Notes: generated from the sequence alone by a model not told the origin. A DNA stretch of 64,000 nucleotides from Aequorivita viscosa (GCF_900106795.1 NZ_FNNS01000008.1:62001-126000), one strand, 5' to 3'. Shown: positions 17,257 to 29,713, numbered from the stretch's first letter. Translations and numbers: made by a program.

Positions 17257-19302
17257 TTATTCAGGATACTCCACTCTAAGGTGAAATATATTGTTCAATT
17301 TCTTTTTTAGCACCTTTTTAATCAATTGAATTTCTTTAAAAGTGATATCTGCGTTTAAAAATTGTCCCTGATCCATCTGGTTATTAATTATTTTCTCCAC
17401 AAACTCATCAATAATTGTAGAAGACGGTTCTTTCAAACTCTTGCTTGCCGCTTCTACACTGTCTGCCATCATTAAAATAGCCGTTTCTTTAGAGAACGGA
17501 ATTGGCCCTGGATATAAAAAATCTTCTTTGTCTGCTGTACCTTGAAGCTCACGCTCTTTGGCATAAAAGTAATACACCAAAGTTGTTCCGTGATGAGTGC
17601 GTATAAAATCGATTATTCTATCAGGAAGGTTGTTTTTCCGGGCAATCTCAATTCCTTTTATAACGTGATCAATTATAATCTGAGCGCTTTCTTTCGGATC
17701 CATCTCATCGTGGGAATTAATAGAGTTTACCTGATTTTCAGTAAACATTGTAGGATTGTGCATTTTACCAATGTCGTGATATAACGCCCCAACACGCACC
17801 AACATACTATTGGCTCCTATTTCATTAGCAGATGCTTCAGCTAGGTTTGCCACATTCAATGAGTGGTGAAAAGTACCAGGTGCCTTGTTGGAAAGCTCTT
17901 TCAATAGTTTTGAATTGGTATCGCTAAGTTCTAATAATGATACATCCGAAACCAGTCCGAATATTTTTTCATAAAAGTAAATTAGCGGATGGGCAAAAAG
18001 AGTTGCCAACCCACATAGAAAAAAATAACCGAAGTTTTCAATTGGTAAGGTTTGTACATTTCCTTCTTGAATTACATAAAAAGCAAAATACCCAACAACA
18101 TAAACCAACGTAATTTGCCCAACAGAAATAAATAGGTTCGCTCTTTTATAAAGTTCCGAAACAGTTAAAATAGTTACAATTCCGGCGATAAACTGCAAGA
18201 ACATATACTCGAAACTATTAGGCACAATAAAACCAAGGAGCAACACAGTAAGCACGTGTACAAAAAGCCCCAATCGAGGATCAAAGAAAGCTTTGAGAAT
18301 TAGTGGAAGAATACAAATTGGCACTACATACACATAATCTGCGTGTACGTTTACGATGAGCGTTGTTAAAAACACCATCAAAAATATATTGAAAAATATA
18401 AATGTAACCTTCGTATTGTTATGATAAATCTCGGGACGGTTCTTTTTTAGAAATAAAAACAACATTAAAAACACCAATGAAACCAACAATGAATAGCCCA
18501 CTAATAGCCATAGGTAATTGTTTTTGCTCCAAATTTGGCTTTGATATTCGGCTTTTAGGGATTCCAAAATTTGGAACTTGCCTCCTTCAACCACTTCCCC
18601 TTTTGCAATAATTCTTCCGCCTTTTTCAATTACGCCCCTATTGGGGTTTAGTGCTTTTAACTCAGCATTAATAGAGGCTTCTGTAAGTTTTGTATTTAGG
18701 CTAACATTTGGAGAAATTGCTTCATTCAGCAATGTATAAAGGAGTGGTTGTACATCTACAGTGTTATTTTTTTCAACTATTTCCCGAACTTTCTTATTAA
18801 GGTTTTCTTTATTAAATAACTGTGAATAAGTGCGTTCTTCAATTTCATTCCCTCTTTTTAAATAAATGAGCTTGTCTTTTTCGAAAGGATGAATTTCATC
18901 AGAGACACCATTTTCATAAATATCTTTTATTATTCGCTCTCCTAATCGTGCCACTACGGTTTTTGACGTTGTGTATAGACTATCGATATATTTTTTCTCA
19001 ACGTCGTTCCGGAATTTTTCAGAAACATCTTGAATGATTTCAGTGTTAAAATCGAAATAGGGAATAGAGTTTACACGAATTTCTTGCTGTTCCTTCTTAA
19101 TGGTTTCATCACTTTTCTTAATTGAAAAACTGAAGGGTGCGTATAAGTTCTCGTATTGCCAAGGTTTACCTTTCTGAAAGTTGTACTTAAACTGTCCGCC
19201 CTTTGGCAATAAATAAATTAGCAAAAGCGTGGACACTATAAAGAGAAAAACCTTATAAATCAGGGATTGATTTTTGGCAAAGAAGGAAAAAAGATCTTTC
19301 AT
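17257..19302 (-). CDS. 7TM-HD (PgpH-like) cyclic dinucleotide phosphodiesterase
   Basis: The ATG at 19302 gives 681 residues beginning MKDLFSFFAKNQSL. The open frame extends 82 codons further upstream, but that part runs into the divergent thiolase gene and is not coding. After one N-terminal membrane helix comes an extracytoplasmic 7TMR-HDED-type domain (about residues 60-270). A block of seven hydrophobic helices follows, then a cytoplasmic HD domain with HHSLNVANLAE, YHDIGK and RTHHGT. This architecture is that of PgpH, which hydrolyses c-di-AMP in Firmicutes. The same substrate is likely here but is inferred from family. Confidence 0.9.
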   Translation of the reverse strand: MKDLFSFFAKNQSLIYKVFLFIVSTLLLIYLLPKGGQFKYNFQKGKPWQYENLYAPFSFSIKKSDETIKKEQQEIRVNSIPYFDFNTEIIQDVSEKFRNDVEKKYIDSLYTTSKTVVARLGERIIKDIYENGVSDEIHPFEKDKLIYLKRGNEIEERTYSQLFNKENLNKKVREIVEKNNTVDVQPLLYTLLNEAISPNVSLNTKLTEASINAELKALNPNRGVIEKGGRIIAKGEVVEGGKFQILESLKAEYQSQIWSKNNYLWLLVGYSLLVSLVFLMLFLFLKKNRPEIYHNNTKVTFIFFNIFLMVFLTTLIVNVHADYVYVVPICILPLILKAFFDPRLGLFVHVLTVLLLGFIVPNSFEYMFLQFIAGIVTILTVSELYKRANLFISVGQITLVYVVGYFAFYVIQEGNVQTLPIENFGYFFLCGLATLFAHPLIYFYEKIFGLVSDVSLLELSDTNSKLLKELSNKAPGTFHHSLNVANLAEASANEIGANSMLVRVGALYHDIGKMHNPTMFTENQVNSINSHDEMDPKESAQIIIDHVIKGIEIARKNNLPDRIIDFIRTHHGTTLVYYFYAKERELQGTADKEDFLYPGPIPFSKETAILMMADSVEAASKSLKEPSSTIIDEFVEKIINNQMDQGQFLNADITFKEIQLIKKVLKKKLNNIFHLRVEYPE

Positions 19303-19369
19303 AAAAATATAACTTAGAGTAAAGGTATAAATAAGGAACGGAATATTGCAAAACCTATCTATGCAATTA

Positions 19370-20611
<1,242 letters not shown>

Positions 20612-20644
20612 TCCGTTTCCTAGCAAACCCACAATTAACCCTGA

Positions 20645-21394
20645 ATGGAATACGGTGTATGCAATCTAAGCATTGTCCCACTTCGCGCAGAGCCAAATGA
20701 CTCTAGTGAAATGGTTACTCAGGTGCTGTATGGCGAACATTTTAAAGTATTGGAAAAAAGAAAGAAATGGAGCTATATCCGACTTTCTTTTGACAAATAC
20801 GAAGGTTGGCTAGATAACAAGCAGTACCTAAACATCAGCGAAGAAAACTATTCAGAACTTGAGTCTAAACAACTTATTTTGTCTTCAGACATGGTTGACT
20901 TCGTTACAAATGAAAAGAATCAATTATTGTCGATATGTATGGGAAGCAGTATTTCATCAGCGAAATTCTTAAACCATTTATATGAAGGAAGATCTGTTTT
21001 TGGAATGCTTCCGAAGGAAAATATAATTGAAACTGCGATATCATATTTAAATACACCCTATCTATGGGGCGGTAAAAGTCCTTTCGGAATAGATTGTAGC
21101 GGATTTACTCAGATGGTTTACAAGCTAAATGGGCACAAGCTATTTCGTGATGCCAGTCAGCAAGCAACTCAGGGAGAGGCTTTAAGTTTTATTGAAGAAA
21201 GCGAACCTGGAGATTTAGCATTTTTTGATAACGACGAAGGAAAAATAACCCACGTAGGAATCATTATGGAAGACAACTACATTATCCATGCTCACGGAAA
21301 AGTACGAATTGACCGATTAGACCATAGTGGAATTTTCAATTACGATGTTGGCAACCACACACACCGACTGCGCGTTATAAAACGAATTATTTAA
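20645..21394 (+). CDS. C40 (NlpC/P60) peptidase with SH3-like domain
   Basis: This 249-residue protein has an N-terminal bacterial SH3-like region (about residues 1-75, VLYGEHFKVLEKRKKWSYIRL). The NlpC/P60 catalytic domain follows, with C151 in GIDCSGFTQMVY, H in THVGIIM and the downstream IIHAHGKV. Such enzymes cleave D-Glu-mDAP type bonds in peptidoglycan stem peptides. No signal peptide is visible, so a cytoplasmic recycling role like that of YkfC-type enzymes is plausible. A strong terminator follows directly. Confidence 0.93.
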   Translation: MEYGVCNLSIVPLRAEPNDSSEMVTQVLYGEHFKVLEKRKKWSYIRLSFDKYEGWLDNKQYLNISEENYSELESKQLILSSDMVDFVTNEKNQLLSICMGSSISSAKFLNHLYEGRSVFGMLPKENIIETAISYLNTPYLWGGKSPFGIDCSGFTQMVYKLNGHKLFRDASQQATQGEALSFIEESEPGDLAFFDNDEGKITHVGIIMEDNYIIHAHGKVRIDRLDHSGIFNYDVGNHTHRLRVIKRII

Positions 21395-21400
21395 AAATAA

Positions 21401-21434
21401 AAAATCCCTCGAATTTTTTCCGAGGGATTTTTTT
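21401..21434 (+). terminator. Terminator after the C40 peptidase gene
   Basis: AAAATCCCTCG and CGAGGGATTTT form an 11-bp perfect stem with a 9-base loop followed by T's. The A-tract on the 5' side lets it also work for the convergent TPR gene. Confidence 0.9.
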
Positions 21435-21461
21435 TAAACACAGGTTGTAAGAGTTTAATTT

Positions 21462-22703
21462 CTAGTCTAATTTAGCTTTCATTTCTTGATATTTATCATC
21501 GTCGGCAAGTTGACCGTAGATGTTCATCAAAGTACGAATAACCTCTTTATTGTTTGGATTAAGTTTATGCGCTCTCTCTAAATAAGGTACGGTTTCGGCA
21601 TAAATAGCTTGACGCTGTTTCTTTAATTCGTCATACTTTCTGTTATCTGCAGCAGAGTTTCCTAAGCTGTTCATTTCTTCAACCAACTTATCTTCGCCTG
21701 AAAGCTTTACCACAGCAATATTAATAAGTGCTCCTTCGTGATCTGGTTTTAACTCTAAGGTTTTCTCGTAATATTCAATAGCTTTTTCTTTATCTCCAAT
21801 CTCACCGCTTCCTACGCCTAGATTGAAATATAATTCAGGGTTTGTTGGATCTGAAGCAACGATTTTTTTCATTATTTCGTTGTATCTAGTTACATCCCCC
21901 ATTTTATAACTCATATCAGCATCTGCACGCATTAAATAAACATCGTCTGGGCTTTCTGCTCGTGCTGCTTTCATTAAAGCAGTTGCTTTATCGGTGTTTC
22001 CTTCTTCAATATATATAAGTGTCATATTTCGAAGGATTTCACCTTTTTTCGATTCAGTTTTTTGAGTTTCTGGCTTAATATATTCACCGGCTCTTACTGC
22101 TAGGTCACGTAGATTTTTGTTGTCAAAAGACTTTAATTCACCAGAAACCTTATCGGTAGCTACATACTCTTCTTCTTCACCTGTATAATCCATATCCAAA
22201 AGCATTTGATAATACTCTAAAGCCGTTTTGTAATCACGCCCATTTACAGCGTTTCCAGCCGCAAAGTATAAATCGGAAGGGTCTTTTGAAGTAACATAAC
22301 TAGCATACAGTTTTTCAATTGCCTGCTTGTAGTTTTGAGCATTTTGATCTTTAACAGCACCGTTTATAAGTGATGCTCTAAGATTTTGAAGTTGCGCACT
22401 TAGCTGTCCCTCAATAGCAGGATCAAGAGAGATTGCGGTTTGAAAAGCTTCGGTAGCCGCCAGTAACTTAGCGTGATCGTTCTTACCAACGCCAAAAATT
22501 GCTTCGCCTCTTGCAGCGTAAAATTGTGCCTTCATACTATTATCCGCAGAACCAAGCGTGGGTTCTGCTTCTTTTAAATAGTCTAAAGCTTCATTGTACT
22601 GATTTGATTTAATTGCTTTTTCAGCTTTCCTAATTTCTCTTTTTTGAGCGAAGGAAACAGTTGTCATTAATGCCAGTCCGGCTATTAAAAATCGTGTTCG
22701 CAT
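21462..22703 (-). CDS. Exported tetratricopeptide repeat protein
   Basis: This 413-residue protein starts with a signal peptide (MRTRFLIAGLALMTTVSFA). It consists of TPR-type helical repeats, best seen at PELYFNLGVGSGEIGDKEKAIEYYEKTLELKPDHEGALIN and VPYLERAHKLNPNNKEV. TPR proteins act as periplasmic scaffolds, and no enzymatic domain is present. It lies 10 bp after gyrA on the same strand and is likely read from the gyrA transcript. Confidence 0.88.
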   Translation of the reverse strand: MRTRFLIAGLALMTTVSFAQKREIRKAEKAIKSNQYNEALDYLKEAEPTLGSADNSMKAQFYAARGEAIFGVGKNDHAKLLAATEAFQTAISLDPAIEGQLSAQLQNLRASLINGAVKDQNAQNYKQAIEKLYASYVTSKDPSDLYFAAGNAVNGRDYKTALEYYQMLLDMDYTGEEEEYVATDKVSGELKSFDNKNLRDLAVRAGEYIKPETQKTESKKGEILRNMTLIYIEEGNTDKATALMKAARAESPDDVYLMRADADMSYKMGDVTRYNEIMKKIVASDPTNPELYFNLGVGSGEIGDKEKAIEYYEKTLELKPDHEGALINIAVVKLSGEDKLVEEMNSLGNSAADNRKYDELKKQRQAIYAETVPYLERAHKLNPNNKEVIRTLMNIYGQLADDDKYQEMKAKLD

Positions 22704-22713
22704 GTTTTAAAAT

Positions 22714-25248
22714 TTATTCGTTGTTTTCTATTTGTTCATCATCTGAGTCAAGAATAGTGCCATTTGTTTCACTTTCTTGTTCTTGATCGTTTTCCATAGT
22801 AACTTCATCTTCGTCTTTCATTGCTTTAGCAACGGCCGCGATAGCATCATCTTCCCTTACTTTAATAAGACGGACCCCTTGTGTGGCTCTTCCCATTATA
22901 CGAAGTGAATCGACAGCCATTCTAATTGCAATTCCAGATCTATTGATAATCATAAGATCATCATCATCAGTTACGTTTTTAATGGCGACTAATTTACCTG
23001 TTTTTTCAGTAACGTTTATGGTTTTTACACCTTTTCCACCTCGATTTGTAATTCGGTAATCTTCGATAGATGATCGTTTTCCGTAGCCATTCTCTGAAAC
23101 CACAAGAATATCAGACTCTGAATCATTTACAGCAATCATTCCTATTACTTCGTCATCTTCACTGCCTAGTGTAATACCACGAACTCCAGAAGCATTTCTT
23201 CCCATAGGTCGCGTTTTTTCTTCTTCAAAACGAATGGCTTTTCCAGATCGTACAGCTAACATTACTTGGCTATCGCCGGTTGTAAGTTTTGCCTCTAATA
23301 GCTCGTCATCTTCTCTAATAGTAATGGCATTAATACCGTTAGTTCTAGGACGTGAATATTGCTCCAAAGGTGTTTTCTTAACCTGACCTTTTTTAGTTGC
23401 CATGATTACATAATGACTGTTTATGTAATCTTCATCTTTTAAATCTTGTGTGTTGATGAACGCTTTTACGCTGTCGTCCGGCTCAATATTAATTAAGTTT
23501 TGTATTGCTCTACCTTTTGAAGTACGGGTGCCTTCTGGAATTTCAAAAACCCGCATCCAGAAACACTTCCCTTTTTGGGTGAAGAACAACATATATTGGT
23601 GATTTGTACCTACAAATAGATGCTCTAAGAAATCTTCATTTCTGGTAGCAGAAGCTTTTTGGCCTACTCCTCCTCTATTTTGAGTTTTGTATTCGGTAAG
23701 CGATGTACGCTTAATATATCCTGCGTGCGAAATGGTAATTACCACTTGCTCATCGGCAATAAGGTCTGTTATGCTTACATCACCCCCTGCATATTCAATT
23801 ACAGAACGGCGCTCATCACCATACTTATTACGGATTTCTACAAGCTCTTCTTTAATAATCTCCATTCTTCTTTCTACGCTGGCAAGAATTTCTTTGTAGT
23901 CGGCTATGGTTTTCATTAATTCGTCGTACTCAGATCGCAGCTTATCTTGTTCTAATCCAGTTAACTGGCGTAGACGCATTTCAACGATTGCTTTTGCTTG
24001 AATTTCTGAAAGCTTGAAGGCTTCAATTAATTTCTGCCTTGCTTCATCTGCATTTGAGGACGAGCGAATCAACCTAATTACTTCATCAATGTTATCTGAA
24101 GCAATTATTAACCCTTCCAAAATATGGGCGCGTTCTTCAGCTTTTCGAAGTAAATATTCAGTTCTACGCACTACTACTTCGTGGCGATGTTCCACGAAAT
24201 AATGAATTAGCTCCTTTAAATTCAACATTTGCGGTCTTCCTTTGACCAAAGCAATATTGTTAACACTAAAGCTAGATTGTAATGCGGTGTATTTATATAA
24301 TGTATTGAGAACGATGTTCGGAATTGCATCGCGCTTCAATATGTAAACGATTCGCATTCCCTTTCTATCACTTTCGTCACGGATGTTGGCAATGCCATCT
24401 ATTTTCTTTTCATTTACAAGGTCGGCTGTTTTTTTAATCATATCAGCCTTATTCACTTGATATGGAATTTCGGTAACAATAATACATTCCCTACCGTTTA
24501 CTTCTTCAAAAGTAGCCTTAGCACGCATTACAACGCGGCCACGACCAGTATGAAATGCTTCGCGAACACCTTCATAGCCATAAATTGTTCCACCTGTTGG
24601 AAAATCTGGAGCCTTAATGTGCTGCATTAAACCATCTACATCAATATCATTATCATCAATATAAGCTATGGTTCCATTAATTATTTCCGTTAGGTTGTGA
24701 GGTGGCATATTCGTTGCCATACCAACTGCAATTCCACTTGCACCATTAATTAACAATCCAGGAACCCTTGTTGGTAATACTGTAGGTTCGTTTAGCGTGT
24801 CATCAAAGTTAAGTTGGTGGTCAACGGTTTCTTTATCAATATCTGCTAACATTTCTTCAGAAATCTTCTGCATACGAGCTTCAGTATATCGCATTGCAGC
24901 AGGAGAATCGCCATCGACCGAGCCAAAGTTACCTTGTCCGTCTATCAACATATAGCGTAAACTCCATTCCTGCGCCATTCTTACCATGGCATCATACACA
25001 GAAGTATCACCGTGTGGATGGTATTTACCGAGAACTTCCCCGACTATTCTAGCAGATTTTTTATGTGCCCCTGTTGCCCTAATACCCAATTCGTGCATTC
25101 CAAACAAAACCCGTCTATGCACGGGCTTCATACCATCGCGAACGTCTGGCAAAGCACGTGACACAATGACCGACATCGAATAATCGATGTATGCCGATTT
25201 CATTTCATCTTCAATGTTTATGGGAATCACTTTTTCACCGTCAGCCAT
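22714..25248 (-). CDS. gyrA: DNA gyrase subunit A
   Basis: This 844-residue protein is full-length GyrA. It has the N-terminal breakage-reunion domain with the catalytic Y121 in [10 protein letters not shown], and the quinolone pocket [10 protein letters not shown] with T82 and D86. The C-terminal beta-pinwheel contains the GyrA box-like QNRGGVGQK, and the end is acidic (residues 810-844, rich in D, E and N). It introduces negative supercoils together with GyrB, which is not in the window. T82 is the wild-type-like residue in related flavobacteria, so no resistance change is evident. Confidence 0.97.
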   Translation of the reverse strand: MADGEKVIPINIEDEMKSAYIDYSMSVIVSRALPDVRDGMKPVHRRVLFGMHELGIRATGAHKKSARIVGEVLGKYHPHGDTSVYDAMVRMAQEWSLRYMLIDGQGNFGSVDGDSPAAMRYTEARMQKISEEMLADIDKETVDHQLNFDDTLNEPTVLPTRVPGLLINGASGIAVGMATNMPPHNLTEIINGTIAYIDDNDIDVDGLMQHIKAPDFPTGGTIYGYEGVREAFHTGRGRVVMRAKATFEEVNGRECIIVTEIPYQVNKADMIKKTADLVNEKKIDGIANIRDESDRKGMRIVYILKRDAIPNIVLNTLYKYTALQSSFSVNNIALVKGRPQMLNLKELIHYFVEHRHEVVVRRTEYLLRKAEERAHILEGLIIASDNIDEVIRLIRSSSNADEARQKLIEAFKLSEIQAKAIVEMRLRQLTGLEQDKLRSEYDELMKTIADYKEILASVERRMEIIKEELVEIRNKYGDERRSVIEYAGGDVSITDLIADEQVVITISHAGYIKRTSLTEYKTQNRGGVGQKASATRNEDFLEHLFVGTNHQYMLFFTQKGKCFWMRVFEIPEGTRTSKGRAIQNLINIEPDDSVKAFINTQDLKDEDYINSHYVIMATKKGQVKKTPLEQYSRPRTNGINAITIREDDELLEAKLTTGDSQVMLAVRSGKAIRFEEEKTRPMGRNASGVRGITLGSEDDEVIGMIAVNDSESDILVVSENGYGKRSSIEDYRITNRGGKGVKTINVTEKTGKLVAIKNVTDDDDLMIINRSGIAIRMAVDSLRIMGRATQGVRLIKVREDDAIAAVAKAMKDEDEVTMENDQEQESETNGTILDSDDEQIENNE

Positions 25249-25507
25249 AAAAATATAAGTTTATTTATCGTTAATAAAATTTACGGAGCAAGATACATAT
25301 TTCAATAGGTTTTACGTAGTTTTCGGCAGGTCAAAATCACGAATTTATTAACAAAATAAGGAGGTAGAACCGTTGATAAGTATAAGGATGAAAACTTTGA
25401 ATTTCGATTTAGATTTTGTCCTTTTACTAAAATGAATTGAAAGAGGAATGGTTTTTGACTTAATATTGATTAATTTAGTATTTTAAAGAAGAAAGGATAT
25501 TTAAAAC

Positions 25508-28060
25508 ATGGAGGATAATTTTTCACCGAGAGTAAAAGACGTAATAGCGTATAGTAAAGAAGAGGCACTCCGATTGGGCCATGATTTTATTGGCACGGAG
25601 CACCTAATGCTAGGGCTATTAAGAGATGGAAACGGAAAAGCAGTAACAATTTTAAATTCACTGGCGGTAGATTTAAACCATCTACGTAGAAAAGTGGAGA
25701 TTTTAAGACCTGCTAATTCCGCAGTAATAACAACCACAAATGACAAAAAGAATCTGCATTTAACTAGACAGGCCGAAAGGGCATTGAAAACTACTTTTTT
25801 GGAAGCCAAGCTTTTTCAAAGTACTTCAATTAACACAGCGCACTTACTTTTATGCATTCTTCGAAACGAAAATGATCCAACAACAAAATTGTTGAACAAA
25901 ATGAAGATTGATTATGACGCTGTAAAAGACCAATTTAAGCTTATGATAACTAATGAAGATGATTTTATAGATACCCCCCCCTCCAATGCACTTCCGAACG
26001 AAGACGATTTTTCACCAGGCGAGGGCGGAAAAGAAAATCTGTTCACAGGTGGCGCTTCTAAGTCCAATAAAAAATCTAAAACCCCTGTATTAGATAATTT
26101 TGGAAGAGATCTTACCGCACTTGCAGAAGAAGGAAAGTTAGATCCGGTTGTAGGAAGGGAAAATGAAATTCAGAGAGTTTCTCAAATTTTAAGTCGTAGA
26201 AAGAAAAACAACCCACTTTTAATTGGAGAACCAGGAGTTGGAAAATCTGCAATCGCTGAAGGACTTGCACTTAGAATTATACAACGAAAAGTTTCGCGGA
26301 TTTTATACGACAAACGCGTTGTTACTTTAGATTTGGCGAGTTTAGTTGCGGGTACAAAATACAGAGGACAGTTTGAGGAACGAATGAAAGCAGTAATGAA
26401 CGAGCTTGAAAAGAACGATGACATCATTCTTTTTATAGACGAAATTCATACTATAGTAGGCGCAGGTGGTGCCACTGGCTCGCTCGATGCTTCAAATATG
26501 TTTAAACCTGCGTTGGCCAGAGGCGAAATTCAATGTATAGGAGCTACCACGTTGGACGAATATCGCCAGTATATTGAAAAGGACGGGGCTTTAGAAAGAC
26601 GTTTCCAGAAGGTATTGGTTGAACCTACAAACGTGGAAGAAACCGTTGAAATACTTATGAATATTAAGGATAAGTACGAAACGCATCACAACGTAGAATA
26701 TACCGACGAGGCAATAATGGCGTGTGTAAAACTCACAAATCGCTATATGACGGAACGTTTCCTTCCAGACAAAGCCATTGATGCTTTAGATGAGGCAGGA
26801 TCCCGCGTACACATTACGAACATACACGTTCCTGATAAAATTCTTAAAATTGAAGCCCAATTAGAAGAAGTTCGCGAATTAAAGAACTCGGTAGTGAAAA
26901 AGCAGAAGTATGAAGAAGCTGCTAAACTGCGTGACGACGAAAAGAATCTTGAAAAAGAACTGGCAGAAGAACAAGCAAATTGGGAAGCTGAGTCTAAACT
27001 CAATAAAATTGCAGTTACCGAAGAAAATGTAGCTGAAGTTGTAGCTATGATGACAGGGATACCTGTAAACCGAATTGCACAGACCGAAAGCACCAAATTA
27101 GCTGCGCTTCCTGACCGAATTAAAGGAAAGGTAATTGGGCAAGACGAAGCAGTTACTAAAGTAGTGAAGGCTATTCAACGTAACCGAGCTGGTTTAAAAG
27201 ACCCAAATAAACCGATTGGATCATTCATATTCCTTGGTCAAACAGGCGTTGGAAAAACCCAATTGGCAAAGGTATTGGCACGTGAATTATTCGACTCAGA
27301 CAATGCGCTTATACGTATTGATATGAGTGAGTATATGGAAAAATTTGCTATTTCCCGTTTAATTGGAGCACCTCCAGGATATGTAGGATATGAAGAAGGT
27401 GGCCAACTAACTGAGAAAATTAGAAGAAAACCGTATGCTGTTGTGCTGCTTGACGAAATTGAAAAAGCACACCCAGATGTATTCAATATGCTGCTTCAAG
27501 TTTTAGACGATGGTTATTTAACAGATAGTCTAGGTCGTAAAATTGACTTTAGAAATACTATTATCATTATGACATCCAATATTGGAGCGCGCCAAATTAA
27601 GGACTTTGGGCAAGGCGTTGGTTTTGGAACCTCGGCGAAAAAGAGCCAAGAGGAAACGTATACCAAAAGTGTTATCGAAAACGCACTTAAGAAAACGTTT
27701 GCACCAGAATTCCTAAATCGAATTGATGATGTTATGGTATTTAATGCTTTAGAAAGAGACGATATTCATAAGATTATCGACATCGAACTTGACAAGCTTT
27801 ACCTTCGTATTAACGATCTTGGATACACCTTGAATTTATCTGAAAAGGCTAAAGACTTTATTGCCGACAAAGGATTCGATAAACAATATGGAGCACGGCC
27901 TTTAAATCGAGCTATCCAAAAGTATATTGAAGATGCGCTGGCCGAAGAGATAATTAACAGCGGATTAAACGAAGGCGATACCATTACAATGGACTTAGAC
28001 GAAGAGAAAAAGGAGTTGACTATTAATATCAAAAAACAAAAGAAGACAACCGAATCTTAA
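25508..28060 (+). CDS. clpC: ClpC-type AAA+ unfoldase (Clp protease ATP-binding subunit)
   Basis: This 850-residue protein has an N-terminal Clp-N double repeat (residues 1-145). AAA-1 has Walker A GEPGVGKSA and DEIHTIVGAGG. A UVR-like coiled middle (LEEVRELKNSVVKKQKYEEAAKLRDDEKNLEKEL) follows, then AAA-2 with GQTGVGKTQ, and a C-terminal D2-small domain. The UVR motif separates ClpC from ClpA and ClpB. It unfolds substrates for ClpP, which is not nearby. The tail lacks other domains, and a terminator follows. Confidence 0.96.
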   Translation: MEDNFSPRVKDVIAYSKEEALRLGHDFIGTEHLMLGLLRDGNGKAVTILNSLAVDLNHLRRKVEILRPANSAVITTTNDKKNLHLTRQAERALKTTFLEAKLFQSTSINTAHLLLCILRNENDPTTKLLNKMKIDYDAVKDQFKLMITNEDDFIDTPPSNALPNEDDFSPGEGGKENLFTGGASKSNKKSKTPVLDNFGRDLTALAEEGKLDPVVGRENEIQRVSQILSRRKKNNPLLIGEPGVGKSAIAEGLALRIIQRKVSRILYDKRVVTLDLASLVAGTKYRGQFEERMKAVMNELEKNDDIILFIDEIHTIVGAGGATGSLDASNMFKPALARGEIQCIGATTLDEYRQYIEKDGALERRFQKVLVEPTNVEETVEILMNIKDKYETHHNVEYTDEAIMACVKLTNRYMTERFLPDKAIDALDEAGSRVHITNIHVPDKILKIEAQLEEVRELKNSVVKKQKYEEAAKLRDDEKNLEKELAEEQANWEAESKLNKIAVTEENVAEVVAMMTGIPVNRIAQTESTKLAALPDRIKGKVIGQDEAVTKVVKAIQRNRAGLKDPNKPIGSFIFLGQTGVGKTQLAKVLARELFDSDNALIRIDMSEYMEKFAISRLIGAPPGYVGYEEGGQLTEKIRRKPYAVVLLDEIEKAHPDVFNMLLQVLDDGYLTDSLGRKIDFRNTIIIMTSNIGARQIKDFGQGVGFGTSAKKSQEETYTKSVIENALKKTFAPEFLNRIDDVMVFNALERDDIHKIIDIELDKLYLRINDLGYTLNLSEKAKDFIADKGFDKQYGARPLNRAIQKYIEDALAEEIINSGLNEGDTITMDLDEEKKELTINIKKQKKTTES

Positions 28061-28084
28061 TGAGTGTAAAGATTCATAAAAATG

Positions 28085-28121
28085 AAAATCCCCAAGAACG
28101 ATTAATCTTGGGGATTTTTTT
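28085..28121 (+). terminator. Terminator after clpC
   Basis: AAAATCCCCAAGA pairs with TCTTGGGGATTTT around an 8-base loop and is followed by a T-tract. It lies 24 bp after the stop codon. Confidence 0.92.
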
Positions 28122-28201
28122 ATTTTAAATATTTGCTTGTTTCAGTAAGCAGCATTCACTTGCAGCACTTAGATTCAGATTATCTGTTAACGCATTATTT
28201 C

Positions 28202-29713
28202 TTATTCAAACATTATTTCTGGATCTACTTCTAATGAAGAAAGAAATGATACACTTGCATGAATATCGTCTGCCATTACTCGATCTTCTTCAATAAACGA
28301 AACTATAGAGCGATAAGGCTTTAGAAAGGTTTCTATAAATGGCGAAGTTTTTTTAGGTTCTCTAAATTTTAATGCTTGAGAAGCATTCATCAATTCAATA
28401 GCCAATATTGTTTCAATATTGTTGATAACGCGTAAACATTTAGTAGCTGCATTCGCTCCCATGCTAACGTGGTCTTCCTGCCCATTAGAAGAAACAATAG
28501 AATCTACCGACGCTGGCGATGCTAGTTGCTTATTCTGACTTGCAATACTCGCTGCAGAATATTGTGGAATCATAAACCCGCTGTTCAATCCTGGATTGTT
28601 TACTAAAAATGCCGGAAGCCCTCTTAACCCAGAGATTAATTGGTATGTTCTTCTTTCAGAAATACTCCCTAATTCAGACATTGCAATTGCCAAATAATCC
28701 AAAGCCAATGCTAACGGCTGTCCGTGAAAGTTTCCTGCAGAAATAATAACGTCTTCTTTTACAAAAACATTAGGATTATCGGTAACCGAATTCATTTCAG
28801 TCTTAAACGTTTTGTGCACAAAATTGAGAGTGTCTTTTGTTGCTCCGTGCACTTGTGGAATACATCGGAAAGAATACGGATCTTGCACATTTATTTTCTC
28901 TGAATTCCCAATTTCGCTACCGTCAAGGAACTCAAGAAATCGTTCGGCAGTTTTTACTTGCCCTCTATGAGGTCTAATTAAATGCACCAAAGAATTAAAA
29001 GGGCTCATATTGCAATCGAAGGCATCTGTTGAAATTGCCCCAATTAAATCGGCCATATACGAAAGTTTATAGCTTTTTAATAGACAATGAACACCATAAG
29101 CAGTCATAAATTGAGTTCCATTTAAGAGTGCTAAACCTTCCTTTGCTTGAAGTGTTATGGGTTCCCAGCCAAACTTTTTCATTATTTTTTCAGAAGCAAC
29201 ACGCTTTCCTCCATAATACACCTCTCCCTTACCTAATAATGGTAATGATAAATGCGCCAACGGAGCTAAGTCTCCCGAAGCACCTAAACTTCCTTGTGTA
29301 TAAATTACAGGAAGCACTTCATTGTTATAAAACTCAATCAATCGTTCTACGGTCTGTAATTGAACGCCGCTATACCCATAACTCAACGACTGGATTTTTA
29401 GTAAAAGCATTAGTTTCACAATCGGCTTCGGCACAAAACTTCCAGTACCACAGGCGTGCGACATCACTAAATTCTCTTGCAATTTGGAAAGATTATCTGA
29501 AGTTATTTTCACATTACAAAGCGAACCGAAACCAGTATTAATACCATATACGGGAGTTTCGTTGTCTTTCATCTTGTTTATTAAATAGTCCCTAGACTTA
29601 TTAATATTCAATTGGGCTTCTTCTGATAATGCAAGCTTTTTCTGACTATCTAATATTTCTTTAATAATGGATAAATCTAAGATGTCAGAACTAATATAAT
29701 GTATTCCTTCCAT
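28202..29713 (-). CDS. hutH: Histidine ammonia-lyase family protein
   Basis: This 503-residue aromatic amino acid lyase has A145-S146-G147 in GSLGASGDLAPL, the tripeptide that cyclises to the MIO cofactor. It also has the Tyr loop VYGINTGFGSL and NFHGQPLALALD. The selectivity pair S85-H86 (LVMSHACG) is that of histidine ammonia-lyases rather than Tyr or Phe lyases. It deaminates L-histidine to urocanate. The usual partners hutU, hutI and hutG are absent from the neighbourhood, so a role outside full histidine breakdown is possible. Confidence 0.88.
   Translation of the reverse strand: MEGIHYISSDILDLSIIKEILDSQKKLALSEEAQLNINKSRDYLINKMKDNETPVYGINTGFGSLCNVKITSDNLSKLQENLVMSHACGTGSFVPKPIVKLMLLLKIQSLSYGYSGVQLQTVERLIEFYNNEVLPVIYTQGSLGASGDLAPLAHLSLPLLGKGEVYYGGKRVASEKIMKKFGWEPITLQAKEGLALLNGTQFMTAYGVHCLLKSYKLSYMADLIGAISTDAFDCNMSPFNSLVHLIRPHRGQVKTAERFLEFLDGSEIGNSEKINVQDPYSFRCIPQVHGATKDTLNFVHKTFKTEMNSVTDNPNVFVKEDVIISAGNFHGQPLALALDYLAIAMSELGSISERRTYQLISGLRGLPAFLVNNPGLNSGFMIPQYSAASIASQNKQLASPASVDSIVSSNGQEDHVSMGANAATKCLRVINNIETILAIELMNASQALKFREPKKTSPFIETFLKPYRSIVSFIEEDRVMADDIHASVSFLSSLEVDPEIMFE

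Noticed and set aside
17257-19302. A nucleotide-signalling defence system around the HD phosphodiesterase
   Set aside because: The architecture is that of housekeeping PgpH, and no cyclase or effector genes flank it.
29128-29541. 137-codon open frame antisense to the ammonia-lyase gene
   Set aside because: The ammonia-lyase on the other strand is complete and well supported, and the antisense frame has no domain.
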